A stretch of DNA of 64,000 nt from Verrucomicrobiaceae bacterium (GCA_019694165.1 JAIBCL010000002.1:372001-436000); one strand, 5' to 3'. Positions 44,224-55,500 are shown, counted from the stretch's first letter. Numbers and translations: made by a program. The notes: generated by a model from the letters alone, not told the origin.

Positions 44224-45813
44224 ATGAGACTGCTGCCTGCCCTCCTTTCGACACTTGTCATCCTTCATTCGTCATTTGCCGCGGAGCGGCCAAACATCGT
44301 CGTCATCCTCGTCGATGACATGGGCTTCTCCGACCTCGGCTGCTATGGCTCGGAGATTCCCACACCGAACCTTGACGCGCTGGCGAAGAACGGTGTGCGC
44401 TTCACGCAGTTCTACAACACCGCACGCTGCTGCCCCACGCGCGCGGCTTTGCTCACGGGCTTGTATTCGCATCAAGCCGGTGTCGGCCACATGACGAACA
44501 ATGGCGGCCAGCCCGGCTACATCGGGCACCTCAATGACTCGTGCGTCACCATCGCCGAGGTGCTGAAGCCAGCGGGTTACTTCACCGCGATGACGGGCAA
44601 GTGGCATGTCGGCCAGCAGGCGGGCGTGGCACCCTGGACGCGTGGCTTTGATCGCAGCCTCAATGCGGCGGCGGGCGGCTTCTACTTCCCCACGCATCCG
44701 CGCGCGGAGCTGTGGCTGAATGGCGAGAAGGTCGCGAACGACGACAAACGTCTCGTGATTCAGAACTGGTACTCGACCGACCTCTGGGTCGCGCAGGGAT
44801 TGCAGTTCATCGACGAAGCGGTCACCGTGAAGAAGCCCTTCTACTGGCATCTGTGCTTCAATGCGCCGCACTTTTCGCTGCAAGCACCGGCGGAAGACAT
44901 CGCACAGTTCCGCGGCAAATACAAAGCCGGCTGGGGCGCAATCCGCGATGCTCGTTACGCGAAGCAACAGCAGCTCGGCATCATCGACACCGCGTGGGAG
45001 AAGTCGCCACGGCCGAAGGACGTGAAGGCATGGAAGGATGTGTCGTCCGAGGAGCAGGATCGCTTCGATCACATCATGGCCGTGTATGCCGCCGTCGTGC
45101 ATCACATGGACAAGGCCGTGGGCGAGGTCGTCGCCGGCTTGAAGCAGCGCGGCGTCTTTGACAACACGCTCATCCTCTTCATGTCCGACAACGGCGGCAA
45201 TGCCGAGTCCGGTCCGAATGGCAAGACCAACGGCGACCCGAGCGAAGGCAGCTCCGACTGGTTCTGCGGCGAGAGCTGGGCCTTCGTGGAGAACACGCCC
45301 TTCCGCCTCTACAAGCACTACAACCATGAAGGCGGCATCGCTTCGCCGCTCATCGCCCACTGGCCGCAGGGCATCGCCGCGAAGAACGAGCTGCGCACGC
45401 AGCCAGCGCATCTCATCGACATCATGGCTACCGCAGTCGATGTCACCGGCGCAACTTATCCGAAGGAGTTCAAAGGCCACGCAATAACGCCGATGGAAGG
45501 TCGCAGTCTCGTGCCCGCCTTTGCCAACAAGTCCATCGACCGCGACGCCCTCTACTGGGAGCACGAAGGCAACGCGGCGATCCGCGTCGGCGACGACAAG
45601 CTCGTGCGCCGTGGCCGCAACGGCGAGTGGGAGCTGTATGACATGCACACCGACCGCACCGAGCTCCACGACCTCGCCAAGTCGCAGCCCGGCAAAGTGA
45701 AAGCCCTCGCCGACAAGTGGGAAGCCTGGGCCGAGCGGGCGCATGTGAAGCCGTATCCCAATGAAGGCGGCGGCAAGAAGAAGGCGAAGGACAGGAAGAA
45801 GGCCGCCGAGTGA
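44224..45813 (+). CDS. Secreted sulfatase (arylsulfatase family)
   Basis: The 529-aa enzyme has a signal peptide (MRLLPALLSTLVILHSSFAA). Metal-site motif NIVVILVDDMGFSDLGCYG follows at residues about 23-42. The formylglycine signature is C69-C-P-T-R73 followed by AALLTG, fitting CxPxR. TGKWHVGQ (about 124) and the second metal site (MSDNGGNAE, about 320) are also present. It hydrolyses sulfate esters, probably from polysaccharides or host/algal glycans; the specific substrate cannot be read. The C-terminus is Lys-rich. A putative sugar isomerase-like gene follows 30 bases downstream on the same strand, suggesting joint glycan use. Confidence 0.92.
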   Translation: MRLLPALLSTLVILHSSFAAERPNIVVILVDDMGFSDLGCYGSEIPTPNLDALAKNGVRFTQFYNTARCCPTRAALLTGLYSHQAGVGHMTNNGGQPGYIGHLNDSCVTIAEVLKPAGYFTAMTGKWHVGQQAGVAPWTRGFDRSLNAAAGGFYFPTHPRAELWLNGEKVANDDKRLVIQNWYSTDLWVAQGLQFIDEAVTVKKPFYWHLCFNAPHFSLQAPAEDIAQFRGKYKAGWGAIRDARYAKQQQLGIIDTAWEKSPRPKDVKAWKDVSSEEQDRFDHIMAVYAAVVHHMDKAVGEVVAGLKQRGVFDNTLILFMSDNGGNAESGPNGKTNGDPSEGSSDWFCGESWAFVENTPFRLYKHYNHEGGIASPLIAHWPQGIAAKNELRTQPAHLIDIMATAVDVTGATYPKEFKGHAITPMEGRSLVPAFANKSIDRDALYWEHEGNAAIRVGDDKLVRRGRNGEWELYDMHTDRTELHDLAKSQPGKVKALADKWEAWAERAHVKPYPNEGGGKKKAKDRKKAAE

Positions 45814-45843
45814 CCTGACAATCCGATGACGAGGAGACATCCC

Positions 45844-46752
45844 ATGAAACGACGCACCTTCACCACTGCACTCGCCACTTTGTCAGCCACGCCATCACGC
45901 ACCCATGCGGCGGGCGGCCCGCACATTTCCACGAATACGTATCCATGGGGCACGTTCGCGAAACGTGAAGGAAGGAACTTTGTGCCGCACACGGACGAGG
46001 CGCTCGCCGAAATCGCGGCGGCCGGCATCGGTGGCTACGAACCGGCCGTGAAGGTGCCGGAGGAGTTCGACGGCCTCGGCGCACGCTTGAAGAAGCACGG
46101 CCTCGAAATGCGATCGCTCTACGTGAACAGCTCGCTGCATGACGAAGCGGAGGCCGGGAAAAGCATCGAAGGCGTAATCGCCATCGCGCGGCGCGCGGCG
46201 GAAACGGGCACCAAGATCATCGTCACCAATCCCTCCCCCATCAAATGGGGCGGGCCGCAAAACAAGACTGACGCGCAGCTCGTCACGCAGGCCGCCGCGC
46301 TCGACAAACTGGGCGCTGAACTGGGCAGGCTGGGCATGCAACTGGCCTACCACAACCACGACATCGAGCTGCGCACTGGCGCGCGCGAGTTCCACCACAT
46401 GCTCACGGCCACGAATCCCGCGCATGTGAAGTTCTGCCTCGACGTGCATTGGGTGTTCCGCGGCTGCGGCGACTCCCAGGTGGCGCTCTTCGACGTGCTG
46501 GAACACTACGGCAGCCGCGTGATCGAGCTGCACGTCCGCCAGTCCGTCGGCGGCAAATGGGCGGAGGTCTTCACCGCGGAGGGCGACATCGACTACGAGC
46601 GTCTCGTCGGGTGGTTTTCCCAGCATCGGATCAAGCCGCTGCTGACGCTTGAGCAATGCATCGAAGCCGGATCGCCCGGCACGCTGACCGGCTTGGAAGC
46701 GCACAAGCAGAGCCTGGCGAACGCGCAAAAAATCTTCGCGCCGCTGGCTTGA
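45844..46752 (+). CDS. Secreted sugar phosphate isomerase/epimerase-like (xylose isomerase-like TIM barrel)
   Basis: The ATG at 45844 is preceded by GAGGAG at suitable spacing, one of the few clear ribosome sites here, and is preferred to 45826. The 302-aa product begins MKRRTFTTALATLSATPSR, a twin-arginine-like exported leader. The barrel shows strand ends with acidic/His residues: QLAYHNHDIELRTG, VKFCLDVHWVFRGCG, and VIELHVRQS. These are usual metal-binding positions of the AP endonuclease-2/xylose isomerase-like family. It may isomerise or epimerise a sugar released by the upstream sulfatase; the substrate is unknown. Confidence 0.85.
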   Translation: MKRRTFTTALATLSATPSRTHAAGGPHISTNTYPWGTFAKREGRNFVPHTDEALAEIAAAGIGGYEPAVKVPEEFDGLGARLKKHGLEMRSLYVNSSLHDEAEAGKSIEGVIAIARRAAETGTKIIVTNPSPIKWGGPQNKTDAQLVTQAAALDKLGAELGRLGMQLAYHNHDIELRTGAREFHHMLTATNPAHVKFCLDVHWVFRGCGDSQVALFDVLEHYGSRVIELHVRQSVGGKWAEVFTAEGDIDYERLVGWFSQHRIKPLLTLEQCIEAGSPGTLTGLEAHKQSLANAQKIFAPLA

Positions 46753-46966
46753 CCGCGGTTCTCACGCTGATTCGCGGCCACCACGGAGTCCGGGCTGTCA
46801 TCGCCTTTGGTCACCCTGGAACCGGTGGGAAATCACAAAACCTGCTGACGCGAGGTACATTTGGTGCATCTCCGTTTCGTTCACCCACGCGCGATCCGCC
46901 GCCGGAGCGCAGTCTTTCCCATGCGGTGCCAGCCGTCAGGCGATTGCGATTGCATTCCGCCTCTTG

Positions 46967-48730
46967 ATGGCACCATTCAAATTCCCCCACCCGCCGCACC
47001 CCATGCCCATTTCACCCTATGAATCCCCGCCGATCACCCAGCGGCAGACTTTTGCAAAGACGCGCCGCCAGTTCTGGCGCATCACGAAGGCATTCTTTGC
47101 CTCCGAGCGGCGCCGCAAGGCGCGCGGACTGCTCACGATGCTCTTCACGCTGTCCGTCGCCTCGGTCGGCATCACCGTGCTCACCAGCTACGCGGCCCGG
47201 GACGTGATGACGGCCATCGAGAAGAAGAACTCCCACGCCTGGTGGCCCGCGATGGGGCGCTACCTCGGCAGCTTCGTGATCGCCATGCTCATCGACGTTT
47301 ACTACCGCTGGGCGGAGCAGAGCCTCGGCCTGCTGTGGCGCGAGTGGATGGCGCAGCATCTCATCAAGCGCTACTTCAACAACCGCGCCTACTACCGCCT
47401 GCGCGGCTCCGAGAACATCGACAACCCCGACCAGCGCATCTCCGAGGACGTGCGCAACTTCACCACCGACACCCTGAGCTACACGCTCATGGCCCTCAGC
47501 TCGGTGATGACGCTCGTCGGCTTCATCGGAGTCCTCTGGAGCATCTCGGGCACCCTCGTCACCGTCGCCTTCGGCTACGCCGTGGCAGGCACCGTGATGT
47601 GCGTGCTCATCGGCCGCCGCCTCGTGCGTCTGCACTACGACAAGTATCAGAAAGAGGCCGACTTCCGCTACGGCCTCGTACGCGTGCGGGACAATGCGGA
47701 ATCCATCGCCTTCTACCGCGGCGAGAAACGCGAGCACCTCGATCTGGTCCGCCGCCTTGGCAGCGTGGTGGTGAACATGCGCACCATCATCGCCTGGAAC
47801 CGCACCCTTGGCTTCTTCCGCAACAGCTACAACTACCTCGCCCTCCTGCTGCCCATCGCCATCGTCGCCCCCATGTTCATGGAGGGCGAGATCCAGTTCG
47901 GCATGGTCACCCAGTCCATCGACGCCTTCGCACAGGTGCTCGCCGCGCTCACCCTGATCTCCAGCAATTTCGAGGGCCTGAGCTCCTACCTCGCCGGCGT
48001 GCAGCGTCTCGGAAGTTTGTGGGATGACCTCGATGACTTCGACGCCGACGAACGCCGCGCCTCCACCGAGAGCATCCAGCAGCTCGAAGCCGAAGGCCGC
48101 CATGTGAAGCTCGACAAGCTCACAGTCCGCACGCCGGACAAATCCAAGACGCTCGTGACCGGACTCACCTTCGAGATCATGCAGGCGCAAAGCCTCATCA
48201 TCATGGGCGAGAGCGGCACGGGCAAGAGTTCCGTGCTGCGCACCATCGCAGGATTATGGCCCGGCGGCACCGGCTCGCTGGAGCGCCCGCTGCTGCGCGA
48301 TCTCATGTTCCTCCCCCAGCGCCCCTACATGGTCCCGGGAAATCTGCGCGACCAGTTTCTCTATCCGTATCCGGACCGCGGATTGAGCGATGACAAGATT
48401 CACGACGTGGTCCGCATGGTGAACCTCGGCGACGTGACAGACCGCGTGAACGGCGACCTGAACTGCGTCATCGACTGGACGAACGTTCTCTCGCTCGGCG
48501 AGCAGCAGCGCGTGGCCTTTGCGCGCCTGCTGGCGCGGCGGCCGAAGTTCGCCTTCCTGGATGAAGCCACCAGTGCGCTGGACGAAGACAATCAAGCGCT
48601 GCTCTACCGCCTGCTGCGCGACTCCGGCATCGGCTATGTCAGCGTCGGCCACCGCACCACGCTCATACCCTACCACCAGCGCGTGCTCCAGCTCCACCGG
48701 GGCGCGAGCTGGGATATCAGGACGGCGTAG
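46967..48730 (+). CDS. ABC transporter, fused permease and ATPase (SbmA/YddA-like ABCD-type)
   Basis: The protein is about 587 aa. The ATG at 46967 is used, but an ATG at 47003 (MPISPYESPPITQRQTF) is equally likely. Residues about 35-340 form the membrane domain with about six helices (SVASVGITVLTSYAARDVM, TDTLSYTLMALSSVM) and the family motif NPDQRISEDVRNFT. The ATPase domain has Walker A MGESGTGKSSVLRTIAG, the signature LSLGEQQRVAFARLLARRP and Walker B FAFLDEATSALDED. The layout matches YddA/ABCD-type half-transporters, which act as homodimers. The substrate cannot be told from sequence. It stands alone, 214 bases after the isomerase-like gene. Confidence 0.9.
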   Translation: MAPFKFPHPPHPMPISPYESPPITQRQTFAKTRRQFWRITKAFFASERRRKARGLLTMLFTLSVASVGITVLTSYAARDVMTAIEKKNSHAWWPAMGRYLGSFVIAMLIDVYYRWAEQSLGLLWREWMAQHLIKRYFNNRAYYRLRGSENIDNPDQRISEDVRNFTTDTLSYTLMALSSVMTLVGFIGVLWSISGTLVTVAFGYAVAGTVMCVLIGRRLVRLHYDKYQKEADFRYGLVRVRDNAESIAFYRGEKREHLDLVRRLGSVVVNMRTIIAWNRTLGFFRNSYNYLALLLPIAIVAPMFMEGEIQFGMVTQSIDAFAQVLAALTLISSNFEGLSSYLAGVQRLGSLWDDLDDFDADERRASTESIQQLEAEGRHVKLDKLTVRTPDKSKTLVTGLTFEIMQAQSLIIMGESGTGKSSVLRTIAGLWPGGTGSLERPLLRDLMFLPQRPYMVPGNLRDQFLYPYPDRGLSDDKIHDVVRMVNLGDVTDRVNGDLNCVIDWTNVLSLGEQQRVAFARLLARRPKFAFLDEATSALDEDNQALLYRLLRDSGIGYVSVGHRTTLIPYHQRVLQLHRGASWDIRTA

Positions 48731-48806
48731 CCATAGTGCCCGCCACGCAGGAGATCACACGGGCGGATACCTTGGCGCGCGGAGCAGCGTGCCACTGCGC
48801 ACGCCC

Positions 48807-49496
48807 TCAACCGCGCAGGCGTCGGCGCACCTGGAATGCCAGACCGCCCAGACCGATGAGCAGCGCGGTTCCGGGCTCGGGCACCGTGTGCGTCTGCAAG
48901 GCGAAGGTGCCTGGATCGACAGTGTACGAGCCGGGACCTTCGACATCATTGAGACCGCCGAAGGGCACGCTGCCGGCGGTGCTGAGACGCCAGTCGAGCG
49001 GTTGCGCGGTCTGGTCTGCGTGCGCGGGCATCGTCCAGTCATCGAGTGCATTGCCATCGAGGCTGTTGTTGGTGATGAGCGCCCATTCGGTGAGCGAGTC
49101 GATGGTGAGGCCGTTGTAGGCCCAGATGTACGCCTGCTCACCCTGTGCAAAGGTGAAGCCCGGCAGCGGCGGCGACTTGCTCGACGTGCCATTCGTCTGA
49201 AGCGTTGCGGAGCTGTCCACGAATCCCAGCGCGGAGTCCCATCCGTTTGCCGCGGGGGCTATGGCGCGGTCAAACACCTTCCAGTTCGCGGCCCATTGGT
49301 CGAGATTGAACTCGGTGGGCACGAACGCTCCGAAGGTGCCAAGCTCGAAAATGAACGTGTCGTCGAGCGGTATGCCCGTGCTCGTCACGATGGTGTCGCC
49401 GACGGCGGATCCCCAGTCGATGGTGCGGGCGGGCAGCGAGGTGGCTGACATCACGAGCAGCGCGAGGGCGAATGGGATGTGGAGTTGGTGTTTCAT
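48807..49496 (-). CDS. PEP-CTERM sorting-domain protein
   Basis: The 229-aa protein has a signal peptide (MKHQLHIPFALALLVMSATS, cleavage near ARA), a Gly/Asp/Thr-rich middle with no family I recognise, and a typical C-terminal tripartite signal. That signal has the motif VPEPG, a hydrophobic stretch (TALLIGLGGLAFQ) and an Arg-rich end (RRRLRG). It should be a substrate of the exosortase encoded at 41107-42888. The giant gene on the same strand ends 79 bases upstream, so both may be on one transcript. Its lack of Cys and high polarity fit a surface or matrix protein. Confidence 0.92.
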   Translation of the reverse strand: MKHQLHIPFALALLVMSATSLPARTIDWGSAVGDTIVTSTGIPLDDTFIFELGTFGAFVPTEFNLDQWAANWKVFDRAIAPAANGWDSALGFVDSSATLQTNGTSSKSPPLPGFTFAQGEQAYIWAYNGLTIDSLTEWALITNNSLDGNALDDWTMPAHADQTAQPLDWRLSTAGSVPFGGLNDVEGPGSYTVDPGTFALQTHTVPEPGTALLIGLGGLAFQVRRRLRG

Positions 49497-49575
49497 GGCG
49501 GGAAGGTTTGGTCGGTTGTTCGTGTTCCGTTTTCCGTGCTGATGTCGAGATGCCGGTCTGCTGTCTTCTCCTCCA

Positions 49576-52500
49576 TCACGGCGTCCAGGTCATTGGAATG
49601 ACCCAGTTGCTCTTGCCTGCGATCGATTTCACGAAGGCACCCTGGAGCGACTTGAACATGAGGAAGTTGTTTTCGTTCGTGAGCGATGCGTTCGACTGCG
49701 GCGACCACTGGTGCAGCGTGTTGTACTCCACCAGGAAGTGGCTGATGTATGCCTCGGCTCCCGTCGTGGCGTCTCCGGCCCAGAAGCGAATCTGGTCCAC
49801 CTTCGCCGGGTCGCGTCCGCCGGTGAAACCATTCGCAAGGGTCATCTGACGCATGGCGGGCGATTGATCCATCGGGAAACCAGACCCGATCAGATTGCTG
49901 CCGACCTTCAGCGGGCAGGCGAAGCTGTTCTGGCGCACATGACCGCTGAGGACGAGGCTCACGGGTGTCGTACGGCAGTGGACGTACATCGCCTCCGCCG
50001 GATCGATCACGCGGCTGCCGCGGTCGGTGAGCGTTGCATCGGTGCTGAGCACCCACTTCGGCACGCCGCCATTGAGGTAGAGCCAGTAGATCTCGCTGAA
50101 CGTCCCGCTGGTGGAGCTGTAGAAGAGCAGGCGGTCGGCGGTGGTCTGATTGTTCGTCGCGTGGAAGAGCGACTTCGTGAAGATGTCGTCCATCGTGTAG
50201 TGCTGGCGCACCGCGATCACGTCACTGGCGATGTTTGCGGGGATGGAGCCGAGCGTGTTGTGATTGCCCCCTGCCGTGGAGATCGCGAGGGTGGTGGCCG
50301 TGCTGGCAGCTTCATCGACATCGAAGCGGTGGCCCGCATTGTCGCCGCTGAGCACCTCGATGTAGTACTGCTTCCCGGAGACGAACGATGCCGCCACATT
50401 GCCCGTGCCGGCGGATGTCGCCACGTTCAGGCTGCCGCCGCCGAGAGAATCGACCACGCCGCTGAACACGTCGCACACGAAGAACGGCATCGAGCACGTC
50501 TGGCACTGCACGGAGAGCGAGCGCGTGTCCCAGCCGGAAGCAAGCGTGCGCGTGGTCTGCTCGGGCACGGTGTCGTGGTTGGCATCGAGATCGACCTTGA
50601 TGCGCACGAAGCCGCGGCCAGGTGTGAGACCGGGCAATGTGGCGAGGTCGAGATAGGTCGATGTCGCCGTGCCGTCGCCGTTGTTCACGGTCGTCGGCAC
50701 GATCGTCGTCACCGGCGTCCAGCCGCCGCCGTTCGCGCTGCTGGACGCAATGTCGGCGATGTATTCGAGCGTGTAGATCACATCGGAGGCCTCCGCGGCC
50801 TTGCGCACGGTGGCGTCGATGCGGCCGTTGGAATTCACGATGACCTTGAGCGGGCAGCCGATGGAGACGCCCGTGTTTGGCGCGTAGCAGAAGGCGTACT
50901 CCTGCAGGTTGTCGAAGCGGTCGCCGTCCGCGTTTTGGGCTACGCCGTTCTGGCCGCCGAGCTGGTTGGCATACTGCCATGCGGCGAAGGTGGTGGGCTT
51001 GATCTCCACGACAGGGATGTTGTTGTTGATCACGAACGGATCGCCCGGCGCGAGAACGAAGGTGAGGTAATACGAATTGCCAGCCGCCGAGAAGTTCGTG
51101 AGGAAGCCTGGATTGCCGGGGTTCTCGCTGGATCCGAGCACCGTCGGGTCAGGACCGCCCGTCGGATCAAAGCTCGGACCGGCGACCGGGCGCGAAGGAT
51201 CGATCATGTAGCCGATGGGAGGCGTGTAGGTGAGCGTGAAGGTGCCTGCCGTGTCCGTCACAAAGCCATACTGCCCCGTGCTGCCGTCCATAAGGATGGT
51301 GATGCTGCCGGGACCGCTCACCGACATGGAGCCGCCCGCGACGATCTTTCCGGTGACGGGTGAGTAAATGTAGCCGGTGGGATCCACGGCATCGAGGAAG
51401 TCATTGCCCACGCTGCTCGCGCCGCTGCCGCCGGAGAGGATCACGACCTTGATGAGGTTGTCGTTCGCGCCCTGAACGTCGGCGGTGCTGTTCGATGGAT
51501 TCGGATCGACTTCCTGCACGAAGTAGGTGCCGCTGGGCAGGTTGTTGAACTGATAGTGGCCGATACCGTCGGTCGTGGTCGTGCCGAGCAATTGATCCAC
51601 CCCGGAATCAAAGCTGCCGTTGCCGTTGCTGTCGGCGTAGAGCTTGATCGTCACATTCCCCACCGGCTGGTCGGCGTCGGAGAAGTTGCCGTCGAGGTCG
51701 TAGTCATCACGCACCTGACCGCTGATGGAATACTGACCAGTGGTGGCAAGGAAGCCGAAATCCTTCGTATTGTCCGCTTCGCCATGCGAGAGCGCGATGA
51801 GCGGGCTGGTGACCACCGCCGTCGGCATGGCCTGCGTGCCATTGTCATCGCCGTCGATGGCGTCATCACTGGTGTTCGTGACAGGCGATGATTCAGGATA
51901 CGCAGCCGGCGGCGTGGCGATGCGAAGCTGGTAGCTGCCGGGCGCCAGGTTGGAGAAGCCGTAGGCACCTCCACTGCTGGTGGTCACGATGTATGCCTGC
52001 ACGCCGGGCGTGTTCGGATCATCCACGGGAGCGCCGAGCGAGTCGAGCAGCGCGATGCTCACGCCGTCGATGCCGGTTTCGCCGCTTTCCTTGACGCCGT
52101 TGCCGTTCGTGTCATGCCATACGAGATTGCCGATGGTGCCCCCGGCCACGAGGCCGAAGTCCTTCGTGTTGTCCGTCTCGCCCGCCGAGAGCGTGAAGAC
52201 CGGGCTGGTGATCGCGGCACCCGCCACGATCTGCGAGCCGTTGTCATCATTGTCGATCACATCGTCATTCGTGTCCGTCACCGTCGAGCTGATCGGATAC
52301 AGCGCCGGCGGAGTGGCGATGGTGAGGCGATAGCTGCCCGGCGGCAAATTGGAGAAGGAGTACAAGCCGCCGCCCGCCGTCGTGCTCGTCGTGGGCTGGA
52401 TGCCGCCGGTGTTCGGGTCGCTGTCGAGCGGATTGCCACTTCCGTCGAGCAGCTCGACCACCACGCCATCGAGGCCGGTCTCGCTCACGTCCTTGATGCC

Positions 52501-55500
52501 GTTGTTGTTCGCGTCGATCCACACCAGGTTGCCGATGCTCGCGGACTGCTCCTCGACAAAATCGTTGCCGCTGCTCGCTGCACCGCCCACGACCACAATC
52601 GGTGCCACATCGCCGATCACATCGAGATTGCCGCCATCGGCATCACTGACGCTCGCGTAGCCAGCAGGCTGTGCTTCGCCCACGCGATACGATCCGGGCG
52701 GCAGGCTGCCGAAGCTGTAGGCGCCGCTGCCGTTCGTCGTCGCAGTGACTGGCTGCACGCCAGGCGTGCCCGCGTCTCCATCGATCACATTGCCGCTGCC
52801 GTCCAGCAAGGTGAGCACCACGCCGCTGATCGGCGCGTCACCCGCGTTGTCGTTGTTGGTGTCGGCGAGGACCGCGCCGCTGATGGAACCGGTTTGTTCC
52901 TCGACGAAGTTGTTCCCGTCATCCGTCTCGCCCGCGACGACGGCAACGGGGATTCGGTGATCGGCGGTGCTCGCGTTCACAGCGTCATCGCCCGGCGTGG
53001 TCGTGTCGCCATCGGTCACGGCGATGTAGCCTGCGGGCGGCGTCTCGACGACGACGTAGCTGCCGGGTTGCACGCCGCCGAAGGTGTACGCACCGCTCGC
53101 GTTCGTGAGCACCGTGCCGCCGATCTGCACGCCGTCGTTTGGATTGCCGTCGCCATTCGGGTCGCTGAACAATGCCACCACGACGCCAGAGAGCGGTGCG
53201 TCGCCGGCGTTGTCGTTGTCGGTGTCAGCGAGCACAGAACCGCTGATCGTGCCGAGCTGCTCCTCGACGAAATCATTGCCGCTGCTGGTGCCGCCGGACG
53301 TGACGTTCACGAGCACCACGTCGCCGATCTGGTCGAGGTTGCCGCCGTCCAAATCGCTGATGCTTTGATAGCCCGCGGGCTGGGCCTCGCCCACGCGATA
53401 CTGGCCGGGCAGCAGGCTGGTGAAGCTGTAGGTGCCGCTGCCGTCCGTCGTCGTCGTGACGGGCTGCACTCCCGGCGTGTTCGGATCACCGTCATACGGC
53501 GCGCCGCTGAGGTCGAGCAATGTGAGCACCACGCCCGGAATGCCGGTGTCGCCGGTGTCGTCGTTGTTTGTGTCGGCGAGCACCGTGCCGGTGATCGAGC
53601 CGTATTGCTCCTCGACGAAATCGTTGCCCGTCTCGTTTTCCGCTGGATCGAGCACGCGCGGGATCACGTCGCCGATGATGTCGAGGTCGCCGCCGTCGCG
53701 GTCGCTCACGCTTGCGTAACCCGCCGGCTGCACCTCGGCGATCTGGTAGGCGCCGGGTGGCAGGCCGCCAAAGGTGTACTGGCCGTTCACGTCGGTCGTG
53801 ATGGTGATGACCTGCACGCCGGGTGAGTTCGGATCACCATCGACCGGACTGCCGAAGCCGTCGAGGAGCGCCAGCAGCACTCCCTGGATGGGCGAGTCGC
53901 CGACGTCGTCGTCATCGGTGTCGGCGAGCACGAAGCCGCTGAGCGATCCTGGATTGAAATATCCGTCGGTGCCGCCGTCCACGATGTTCCCGGCCACGGC
54001 GGTCACCGTCGTCGGATCATCGCCCTGCGTGTGCACGTATCCGGCCAGCACGAGCGCATTGAAGTCGGCATCGTTTTCGTCCACGTCGGCAATGGTCGTG
54101 CCCGGTGGTACGCTGACGGTCCAGTCGCCGTTTCCGTCCGTCGCAACGAGGTGCACGCCGCCGAGCGAGTCGGACACGACCACGTTCACGTTCGCGAGAT
54201 CCGGCTCGCCCGGATCCTGAGTGCCGTTGCCGTTCACGTCTAGATAGAGGTGGCCCGCGACAGTGCCGCTGACGTAGTAGCCGTCAGTGCCGCCGTCGTT
54301 CGTCGTATTCGCCAGAGCCGTGATCGTCGTCGGCTCGGTGCCCTCGGTGTGAGTGGAGCCGGCAGGATAGTCCGGATCATTTTCCTGCACGTTCGCCGTG
54401 GTCTCGCCGGGCGGCACGTTGATGCTCCAGTCGCCATTCACATCCGTGGTGACCAGAAGCGCACGGCCGAGCGAGTCGGTAATGATGACATCGACGTTCG
54501 GCAGATCCGGCTCGCCGAGGCTCTGCGTGCCGTCGCCATCCGAGTCGAGATAAAGATGCCCGACGACGGTGGCGTGGATGAAGTAGCCGTCGATGCCGCC
54601 GTTCGTGGTCGTGCCCGCGATGGCGGTAAACGTGGTGGGATCATCACCCTGCGTGTGAAGCGCACCGGCCGGGAACTGCGGATCGGTTTCATCGACATTC
54701 GCGGTGGTCGTGCCGGGCGGCACGGCGGCCGTCCAGTTCCCTGCCCCGTTCGTGCTCACGGTCTGCGTCGCGCCGTTGGAGTCGGTGATGACGACATCGA
54801 CGTTGGCGAGATCGGGTTCACCGATGTTTTGCACGCCATTGCCATTCGTGTCGAGATAGAGGTGGCCGGTGACCGTGCCGAAGATCACGTCGAGCGTGAA
54901 GCTCCTTGCACCGGTGCAGCCATTCGCATCCGTCGCCGTGATGGTGACGGGATACGATCCGCCTGTGGTCGGCGCACCACTGATCGTTCCACCCGAAGCC
55001 AGCGTGAGACCCGGAGGCAGTGCACCCGCGGTAACGGCGAACGCATATGGCGACGTGCCGCCGCTGGCGGTGATGGTTTGATTGTAGGCTGCGCCGAGCG
55101 TGGCGGAAGGCAACGAAGCCGGATTCACGGTGATCGCCGGGCAGCTCGTGCTGAAGCTAAGGTTCACGCTGCCGGAGCAGTTGTTCGCGTCCGTCGCCAC
55201 GATGCTGATCGTGTAGCTGCCGGCTTCCGTCGGCGTGCCGGACAGCGTCGCCGTGCCCGTATTGAACGTCATGCCCGCGGGCAAGGTGCCGGTCTGCTGC
55301 CAGGTGATCGCGCCGGTGCCACCAGTGGCGTTGAAGACCACGGGGCCATACGCCGTGCCGACGACGCCATTGGAAAGCGAACCAGGAGCGATGCTGATCG
55401 TCGGGCAGCCGACCGATATCGTGAACAACGCGGAGCCGGAGCAGCCGTTCGCATCCGTCGCGGTGACGGTGAAGTTCGCCGAGCCTGCCGGCATGTTCGG

